NCBI GenBank assembly: GCA_002293855.1
Contig: DBEB01000051.1
Coordinates: forward strand, 6,920 to 44,714
Source of the DNA: Candidatus Falkowbacteria bacterium UBA917
Lineage (GTDB): Bacteria > Patescibacteriota > Patescibacteriia > Patescibacteriales > Patescibacteriaceae
Length of the DNA stretch: 37,795 bases
Reading direction: 5' to 3'
Part shown: positions 30,610 through 37,795 of the stretch, in pieces
Position numbering within the stretch: position 1 is the stretch's first letter
How the letters are laid out: every line of letters starts with the position of its first letter
Made by a program: the position numbers and the translations under genes
Notes under the pieces: generated by a model
Database searches by the model: none
Seen by the model: the letters and a program-made list of their open reading frames with translations, nothing else
What the model was told of the DNA's origin: nothing

Positions 30610-31119
30610 ATGCCAAGGGGGAAAAAGATTGCTGTGAAGAGTGGTGGCGCTAGAACTCGTCAGGTAAGCGCTAAAGTCAATCATGAGGAGGCCGAAAAAA
30701 TCCGAACGATGCTCGCCCGTGAAGAAGAAGTGATTGAGGCGGATATGCGTCAGGAACTAGCTCGGATGATTGATGAGCGAGACTTAAAAATGAGCAGGGA
30801 TCTGGGGGCTATGAATAGTCGCAATCGCCAGCTGATGATGTGGATTGGGGTGAGTGTGATAATGCTCGTGATAGTGGTGCTGTGGGTGTCGACACTGGAT
30901 TTGGCGGTTAATAATAGCTACCGAATGACTGAGGAGCAAACTGATGCTAAGTCTCTCTCGGAGTACAAACGTAATCTTGATCAAACCTTTGGCGAAGTGA
31001 TGACAAAAATTGAACAACTCAAAGAACAGAGTAGACAAATTGTAAATCAAGCTAGTTCGACGGAGACTGGAGTGACTAGCTCTAACTCAATGTCTGAATT
31101 ACCAAGCAATAGTAATTAA
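30610..31119 (+). CDS. Single-pass membrane protein with helical flanks, unknown function
   Basis: 169 residues. Basic N-terminus (PRGKKIAVKSGG), a charged helix likely to form a coiled coil (about 23-70), one membrane helix (about 76-98, WIGVSVIMLVIVVLWV), then a second charged helix (110-145) and a Ser/Asn-rich tail. No signal peptide. It lies 4 bases after the metallo-hydrolase gene and 8 bases before gyrA, so the three are probably cotranscribed. I do not recognise the family. Confidence 0.75.
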   Translation: MPRGKKIAVKSGGARTRQVSAKVNHEEAEKIRTMLAREEEVIEADMRQELARMIDERDLKMSRDLGAMNSRNRQLMMWIGVSVIMLVIVVLWVSTLDLAVNNSYRMTEEQTDAKSLSEYKRNLDQTFGEVMTKIEQLKEQSRQIVNQASSTETGVTSSNSMSELPSNSN

Positions 31120-31127
31120 ACAAGTCT

Positions 31128-33653
31128 ATGCCGAAACAAAGTCAATTAGAATCAGAAGAGACGCAGGATAATGGTAATAGCGGTGAAGGTCTATCACAAG
31201 CTAAGTTTAGTGAAGCTGATGGTCAAATGGATCAGCAGTCGATTGTAGCGGAAATGAAGACCGCTTATTTGGATTATGCCATGAGCGTTATTGTGTCCCG
31301 CGCCTTGCCGGATGTGCGTGATGGTCTCAAGCCGGTTCATCGTCGTATACTTTATGCGATGTGGAATGTGGGTCTGCGAGCTGGTGGTAAGTTTCGTAAG
31401 TCAGCAACTGTAGTCGGTGAAGTGCTCGGTAAATACCACCCTCATGGTGATAGCGCAGTTTATGATTCGATGGTGCGTATGGCACAGAACTTCTCCATGC
31501 GTTATCCGCTGGTCAAAGGTCAGGGTAACTTTGGTTCGATGGACGGCGACAATGCGGCGGCGATGCGCTATACCGAAGCCAAGCTCAGCTATCTAGCTGA
31601 GGAGATGCTCTTTGATATTGAAAAGGAGACGGTTAACTTTGTGCCGAACTTTGACGGCTCTCATCAGGAGCCACGAGTCTTGCCGGCTCGTTTGCCAAAT
31701 TTGTTGCTCAATGGTTCAGAAGGTATCGCTGTTGGTATGGCGACCAAGATTCCGCCACACAATTTGCGCGAACTCTGTGCGGCTATCCTGAGATTGATTG
31801 ATAATCCAGATTTGACAGTGGAAGAAATCATGGAAGATGTGCAGGGTCCGGACTTCCCAACTGGCGGTATTATTTATAATAAAAAAGATATTTTACAGGC
31901 TTACACCACGGGTCGGGGTGGTATTGTGATGCGTGGTAAGGCTGAAATTGTTGAGAACAAAAAAGGTGACAGTCAGATTTTGATTACGGAGATCCCTTAT
32001 CAGCTCAATAAGTCGAGCTTGGTAGAAAAAATTGCTGATTTGATCAAGGAGAAAAAAATCGAAGGTGTGCGTGACTTGCGTGATGAATCTGGTAAAGAAG
32101 GTGTGCGTATTGTGCTCGATCTTAAGAAAGATGCTTTCCCAAAGAAGATTTTGAATAGTCTTTATAACAAGACGCCTTTGCAGGATACCTATCATGTCAA
32201 TTTGCTTGCGCTAGTTGATGGTATTCAGCCAAAGGTTTTGAATATCAAGGCGGCGCTCGAAGAATATGTTAAGCACCGTGAAGAAGTGATCAAACGTCGG
32301 ACACAGTTTGATTTGGATAAGGCCAAGGCTCGCGCGCATATCTTGGATGGTTTGATGATTGCGCTTTTGCACATTGATGAGATCATCAAAATCATTAAGG
32401 GTTCTAAGGATAAAGAAGACGCCAAGCAAAACTTGGTGAAACGTTTCAAACTATCAGAGTTACAGGCGGCGGCGATCGTGGAGATGCGTCTCGGACAACT
32501 AGCTGGCCTAGAACGACTCCATGTCGAAAATGAACTCAAAGAAAAAACTAAATTAATCAAAGAATTGGAAGCGATTCTTGCCTCTCGTGAGAAGGTAATG
32601 GAGATTGTCAAAACTGATATTCGTGAGATCTCCGAGAAGTATGGTGACGAACGTCGGACTAAGGTGGTGGCCAGAGGCTTTAAGGAGTTTAGTGTCGAGG
32701 ATTTGGTGCCAAATGAAGAGGCGGTAGTGATGATGACGCGTGATGGTTATATCAAGCGTATGCCTTATGATACCTTTAAAACTCAAAGCCGTGGTGGCAA
32801 GGGTGTGGTGGGCTTAACGACTAAAGAGGAAGATGGTGTGGAGTTTATGTTTAGCACCATGACTCATGATGATTTGCTATTCTTCACTACTCGAGGTCGA
32901 GTCTTCCAACTCAAAGGCTATGAGATCCCACAGGCGCAAAGAACTGCTAAGGGTCAAGCGATTGTAAACTTCTTGTCGATCCCGAGTCAGGAAAAAGTGA
33001 CCAGTGTTTTGCCACTCGCTAAGCTCGGCGAGATGAAATATTTATTCTTTGCGACTGAGCGAGGTTTGGTCAAAAAAGTGGAATTGAAAGATTTTGACAA
33101 CGTGCGGCGTAGTGGTCTAGTAGCGATCAAACTCAAAGATGATGACAAGCTGATCTGGACTAAGCCAACATCGGGCAATGATACTGTCCAATTAGTAACG
33201 GCTGGTGGTCAAGCAATTCATTTTCATGAGTCCGATGTGCGTGATATGGGTCGTGGTGCGGCCGGTGTCTTTGGCATTAAGCTCAAAAAGTCTGATCGAG
33301 TAGTGGGTATGGGTGTGGTAGCTGACGGTAAGGTTAAGGGCTACGAAGTTTTGTCGGTTATGGCTAATGGTTACGGCAAACGCACTGATCTCAAAGAGTA
33401 TAAAGTTCAAGGTCGTGGTGGTAGCGGTATCAAGACTGCTAAGATCACTACCAAGACTGGTCGTTTGACCAATGCTTTTGTGGTGAGTGCTGAAAAAATG
33501 CAAGAAATGGACTTGGTCATCATCTCGGCCAAGGGTCAAGTGATCCGCTTGCCATATAAGTCGGTCAGCGAATCTGGTCGTGACACTCAGGGTGTGCGCC
33601 TGATGCGTTTTAAGGAGTCGGATGATGAGGTGGCAGCAGTGACTTGGATTTGA
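31128..33653 (+). CDS. gyrA: DNA gyrase subunit A
   Basis: 841 residues. The N-terminus carries a ~35-residue polar extension before the usual start (D-Q-Q-S-I-V-A-E-M-K-T-A-Y-L-D-Y-A-M). Catalytic Tyr148 lies in AAMRYTE. The quinolone-determining region reads YHPHGDSAVYD (103-113) with Ser109 and Asp113, the susceptible residues. The C-terminal beta-pinwheel begins near residue 530, and its GyrA box reads QSRGGKG (553-559), one change from QRRGGKG, which favours GyrA over ParC. gyrB is not in the window. Stop is TGA. Confidence 0.95.
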   Translation: MPKQSQLESEETQDNGNSGEGLSQAKFSEADGQMDQQSIVAEMKTAYLDYAMSVIVSRALPDVRDGLKPVHRRILYAMWNVGLRAGGKFRKSATVVGEVLGKYHPHGDSAVYDSMVRMAQNFSMRYPLVKGQGNFGSMDGDNAAAMRYTEAKLSYLAEEMLFDIEKETVNFVPNFDGSHQEPRVLPARLPNLLLNGSEGIAVGMATKIPPHNLRELCAAILRLIDNPDLTVEEIMEDVQGPDFPTGGIIYNKKDILQAYTTGRGGIVMRGKAEIVENKKGDSQILITEIPYQLNKSSLVEKIADLIKEKKIEGVRDLRDESGKEGVRIVLDLKKDAFPKKILNSLYNKTPLQDTYHVNLLALVDGIQPKVLNIKAALEEYVKHREEVIKRRTQFDLDKAKARAHILDGLMIALLHIDEIIKIIKGSKDKEDAKQNLVKRFKLSELQAAAIVEMRLGQLAGLERLHVENELKEKTKLIKELEAILASREKVMEIVKTDIREISEKYGDERRTKVVARGFKEFSVEDLVPNEEAVVMMTRDGYIKRMPYDTFKTQSRGGKGVVGLTTKEEDGVEFMFSTMTHDDLLFFTTRGRVFQLKGYEIPQAQRTAKGQAIVNFLSIPSQEKVTSVLPLAKLGEMKYLFFATERGLVKKVELKDFDNVRRSGLVAIKLKDDDKLIWTKPTSGNDTVQLVTAGGQAIHFHESDVRDMGRGAAGVFGIKLKKSDRVVGMGVVADGKVKGYEVLSVMANGYGKRTDLKEYKVQGRGGSGIKTAKITTKTGRLTNAFVVSAEKMQEMDLVIISAKGQVIRLPYKSVSESGRDTQGVRLMRFKESDDEVAAVTWI

Positions 33654-33724
33654 CAGCCACTAGCTCATAACTTAAAATAAGGTCAAATCTCTTGCCGGAA
33701 AGCTTGTCTAGTTAGTTTAAGTTG

Positions 33725-33752
33725 TTATCCGTCATTGGTTTGACTCGGATAA
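33725..33752 (+). other. Hairpin downstream of gyrA
   Basis: TTATCCG (33725-33731) pairs perfectly with CGGATAA (33746-33752) around a 14-base loop. Only GTTTAAAAATT follows, so it is at best a weak terminator. It contains a TTGACT that could be a -35 element for the next gene. Confidence 0.5.
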
Positions 33753-33770
33753 GTTTAAAAATTAATTAAG

Positions 33771-33793
33771 GTCTCGAGAGGAGTGGTCGAGAC
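33771..33793 (+). promoter_or_regulatory. Hairpin showing AGGAG in its loop, upstream of the DsbA-like gene
   Basis: GTCTCGA (33771-33777) and TCGAGAC (33787-33793) form a 7-bp stem around GAGGAGTGG. The loop looks like a ribosome binding site but sits about 30 bases before the chosen ATG. An in-frame GTG at 33783 lies inside the loop. Confidence 0.4.
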
Positions 33794-33812
33794 AATAAAA
33801 TTTGTCAACAAT

Positions 33813-34829
33813 ATGATTGATGTCAAAAAACAGAAGATGTTGCCGATCTTGGGTGTCGTAATTGTGCTCTTGATTGCTGGTATTTACATGTCTCAGAAGG
33901 GTGGTATGGCTTTGGGTGGCAGTATTAGTCCTGCTCAAGCTAAGACTAAGGCAGAAACTTTTGTGCGTGATACTTTGCTCGGTGGCAAAACTCAGTTTAC
34001 TATTTCTGATGTGACTGAAGAAGCTGGTCTGTACAAGATGAGTATTACTTTGGAAGGTGGCGGTGAGCCAATTGATTCTTATATGTCTAAGGATGGTAAG
34101 ACTTTTTTTCCACAAGGCATGAATATTGAAAAGATGACCGCCGAAGCTGGTGGTGTAGCCGGTGAGGATAGTGCTGCTGCTCCAGTAGCTCAGGTCAGTA
34201 AGAAAAGCGATAAGCCAGTGGTGGAACTCTTTGTTATGAGTCACTGTCCTTATGGTACTCAGATTGAGAAGGGTATTTTGCCAGTAGCTAAGGCTCTTGC
34301 CGGCAAGATTGATTTCCAAGTCAAGTTTGTGGATTACGCTATGCATGAGAAGAAGGAAATCGATGAGCAGATTCGTCAGTACTGTATTAATAAAGAACAG
34401 GCTCCTAAATTTATTCCTTACTTGGAGTGTTTCCTCAAGGCTGGTGATAACGCTGCTTGTTTGAAGGAACAGGGTGTTGATGAGAAGAAGCTTGCTGCTT
34501 GTGTAACTAATACTGATAAGCAATTTAAGATTAGTGAGTCCTACAACAACAAGGATTCTTGGGGTAGTCAGTTCCCTCCATTTGCTATTCACCAAGCTGA
34601 AAACACCAAGTACGGTGTCCAAGGTTCTCCAACATTGGTCATTAATGGTGAACAGGTTGAATCCGGTCGTGACAGTGCTAGCTTAGCTAAGGTTGTCTGT
34701 GGTGCATTTACTGATGGTAAGGCTCCAAAGGAATGTTCTAATACTTTTGCTAGTGCTACTCCAGCTCCTGGTTTTGGTACTGGTACTCAAGCTGCTGGTT
34801 CTGCCTCAGCTGGTGCTCAGTGTAACTAA
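33813..34829 (+). CDS. DsbA-like thioredoxin-fold protein, membrane-anchored, one active-site Cys
   Basis: 338 residues from the ATG at 33813. A membrane helix (about 10-26, LPILGVVIVLLIAGIYM) anchors it. A small domain (about 38-115) is followed by a linker and the thioredoxin fold from ~135. The active site reads C145-P-Y-G, with Gly where a second Cys is usual. The cis-Pro motif is GSPT (271-274). Cysteines at 191, 206, 216, 230, 296 and 308 may include a partner for Cys145. The tail is Gly/Ala/Thr-rich with a penultimate Cys. Proteins of this kind are, as I recall, frequent in CPR bacteria. It likely forms or reshuffles disulfides outside. Codons favour T in third position (GCT, GGT), which suggests high expression. 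A perfect 28-bp terminator follows. Confidence 0.85.
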   Translation: MIDVKKQKMLPILGVVIVLLIAGIYMSQKGGMALGGSISPAQAKTKAETFVRDTLLGGKTQFTISDVTEEAGLYKMSITLEGGGEPIDSYMSKDGKTFFPQGMNIEKMTAEAGGVAGEDSAAAPVAQVSKKSDKPVVELFVMSHCPYGTQIEKGILPVAKALAGKIDFQVKFVDYAMHEKKEIDEQIRQYCINKEQAPKFIPYLECFLKAGDNAACLKEQGVDEKKLAACVTNTDKQFKISESYNNKDSWGSQFPPFAIHQAENTKYGVQGSPTLVINGEQVESGRDSASLAKVVCGAFTDGKAPKECSNTFASATPAPGFGTGTQAAGSASAGAQCN

Positions 34830-34854
34830 GTACTGGAGTATAAACTAAGATATA

Positions 34855-34887
34855 AAAAGCCGTCCTGATCAGGACGGCTTTTGTTTT
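34855..34887. terminator. Perfect palindromic terminator
   Basis: A 28-bp perfect palindrome (34855-34882) with arm AAAAGCCGTCCTGA and flanking A and T runs. It can serve both the DsbA-like gene and the convergent gene ending at 34886. Confidence 0.9.
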
Positions 34888-35245
34888 AGGCTTTGAGTGA
34901 GATTAATGATAAAAAGATTGTTACTGATGAGCTGAGGCTGATTGTAAGAATAAGCCAATCAGTAAATTGAAAAGGGCAGAACTGTAAAATGAGATAACTG
35001 AGACTAGCTAGAGCTAGACAAGGTATAGTTATGGTCTTGATCTCTGAAAACTCAAGAGCAGGATAGCTATACTGTAGTTTTTTATCCCAAAAATGCGTAA
35101 TCAGATAGCCGAGCCCAAGAGCGATGATAAAAAATAAGATTTGTTGAAAAATCTTGGTCTTTAAAGCTGTTGTGACAAATGGCAAAGATAGGACTACTAC
35201 GAGTTGAGCGAGTGATAAGCTCATGAGCTTGGTTTTACTAAGCAT
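34886..35245 (-). CDS. Small four-helix membrane protein, unknown function
   Basis: 119 residues from the ATG at 35245, with GGAG six bases upstream; longer in-frame starts run into the promoter and are rejected. Four hydrophobic segments (about 8-26, 31-49, 70-88 and 95-116) with few charged residues except K-K and E-F-S-E-I-K between helices 2 and 3. No signature recognised. It has its own promoter. Confidence 0.65.
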   Translation of the reverse strand: MLSKTKLMSLSLAQLVVVLSLPFVTTALKTKIFQQILFFIIALGLGYLITHFWDKKLQYSYPALEFSEIKTITIPCLALASLSYLILQFCPFQFTDWLILTISLSSSVTIFLSLISLKA

Positions 35246-35279
35246 GATAATCTCCAGACTGTGAAAGAACAATGCTGAT

Positions 35280-35308
35280 ATAATGGTATGATTGTTTGGC
35301 TTTGTCAA
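35280..35308 (-). promoter_or_regulatory. Promoter of the small membrane protein
   Basis: On the minus strand consensus TTGACA (35308-35303), 17-base spacer, CATTAT (35285-35280). It fixes the start codon at 35245. Confidence 0.6.
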
Positions 35309-35461
35309 GATTTGTGAGCGCTGAAATACCTAGTAATTTGTGGATATTATTAACATTTTTAAAAGTTTGGAAATTAGTCAGGATTTTGGACTATTTGGTC
35401 ATGACTTTTTAGTGGCTAAAATTAGGCTAAATTTGATTAGAAGAAGATGAGCTCGCTACTC

Positions 35462-35489
35462 TTGACACATAATATAATTGCTGTATAAT
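35462..35489 (+). promoter_or_regulatory. Strong promoter P1 upstream of 23S rRNA
   Basis: Consensus TTGACA (35462-35467), 16-base spacer, consensus TATAAT (35484-35489) with upstream TG. Transcription would start near 35496. The gap 35309-35682 holds only this, the hairpin at 35579 and P2. Confidence 0.8.
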
Positions 35490-35578
35490 TGGAGTTAATA
35501 AATAAATTATGTTAGTTAATCAATTGAGATTCGCTACAAAAGTAAGTGGTTAATAGAAGTCATATTTTGGCTTAAATT

Positions 35579-35599
35579 GACCGCTACGGCGGTTTTTTT
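35579..35599 (+). terminator. Terminator-like hairpin between P1 and 23S rRNA
   Basis: ACCGC (35580-35584), loop TACG, GCGGT (35589-35593), then seven T. It would end a ~100-base RNA started at P1, or attenuate the rRNA leader unless antitermination occurs. Confidence 0.65.
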
Positions 35600-35624
35600 G
35601 ATGAAATTTCTAGTTTATTACTCC

Positions 35625-35653
35625 TTGACAACAGAATATCGAGAACCAATAAA
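35625..35653 (+). promoter_or_regulatory. Candidate promoter P2 of 23S rRNA
   Basis: Consensus TTGACA (35625-35630), 17-base spacer, AATAAA (35648-35653). It is placed ~30 bases before the mature 23S start and after the hairpin, so it could drive the rRNA alone. Confidence 0.55.
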
Positions 35654-35682
35654 TAAATGAAAGCATTTAAGATAAAAGCGTG

Positions 35683-37795
<2,113 letters not shown>

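Noticed and set aside
33762..34622. Long minus-strand open frame of 286 codons opposite the DsbA-like gene
   Set aside because: It mirrors a gene with clear thioredoxin-fold motifs and strong T-ending codon bias, which keeps the antisense frame open. The product is rich in Thr, Ser and Leu with no recognisable domain.
35246..35308. Longer start for the small membrane protein (TTG at 35308)
   Set aside because: That codon coincides with the TTGACA -35 box of its promoter, while the ATG at 35245 has a GGAG at correct spacing.

Overview
The window looks like a chromosomal piece of a small-genome bacterium of the Candidate Phyla Radiation (Patescibacteria). The grounds are indirect: a Gram-positive-like envelope gene set (LCP ligase, Lgt, DUF916/WxL-like proteins), many secreted proteins that are hard to name, a one-cysteine DsbA-like protein of a type I associate with these bacteria, and intergenic palindromes and AT-rich repeats of the kind often seen in their genomes (such as the CCTGCC...GGCAGG palindrome). 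TGA is used as a stop codon, so this is not a code-25 lineage. I cannot name a class from sequence alone.

Layout. 1-2009: the 3' end of a ferritin gene, truB, and a small membrane protein. Two copies of a structured ~180-nt repeat lie on either side of truB, with further palindromes between. 2104-3450: a three-part HMA / DsbD-like membrane / cupredoxin fusion. 3576-17366: a ~14-kb surface island of eleven secreted or membrane genes. Its first part is a likely four-gene operon: a membrane-anchored protein with a long Pro/Glu-rich insertion, then three paralogous tail-fibre-like secreted proteins, ended by a terminator at 9823. Next come three secreted proteins with a related WxL-like C-terminal domain, two of which share a ~93% identical block. 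Last is a tight operon of a DUF916 (WxL-interacting)-like protein, a dockerin protein, a membrane-anchored cohesin-like protein and a second cohesin-like protein. This suggests a non-covalent cell-surface assembly.

17426-23237: PduL-type phosphotransacylase, a MarR-TipAS fusion regulator, a P2-type cation ATPase with a small downstream gene, a TfoX-N protein, 3-methyladenine glycosylase I and tRNA-His. 23343-27587: a four-unit hairpin repeat array, then a minus-strand run of LCP ligase, Der GTPase, Pth and a membrane-anchored methyltransferase. 27710-33653: Lgt, YebC, RuvC, a metallo-beta-lactamase-fold protein, a small membrane protein and GyrA. 33813-35245: a DsbA-like thioredoxin protein and a small membrane protein. 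From 35683 to the window edge runs the 5' two-thirds of a 23S rRNA gene. It has its own promoters and no 16S gene on its 5' side, and at least two enlarged helices in domain I.

How the parts may work together: the surface island, LCP ligase, Lgt and DsbA-like protein all concern the envelope, and the island is the best candidate for attachment to a host or to other cells. The rest is mostly housekeeping. All calls come from reading the sequence by eye; no database search was run, and identity values were counted by hand.
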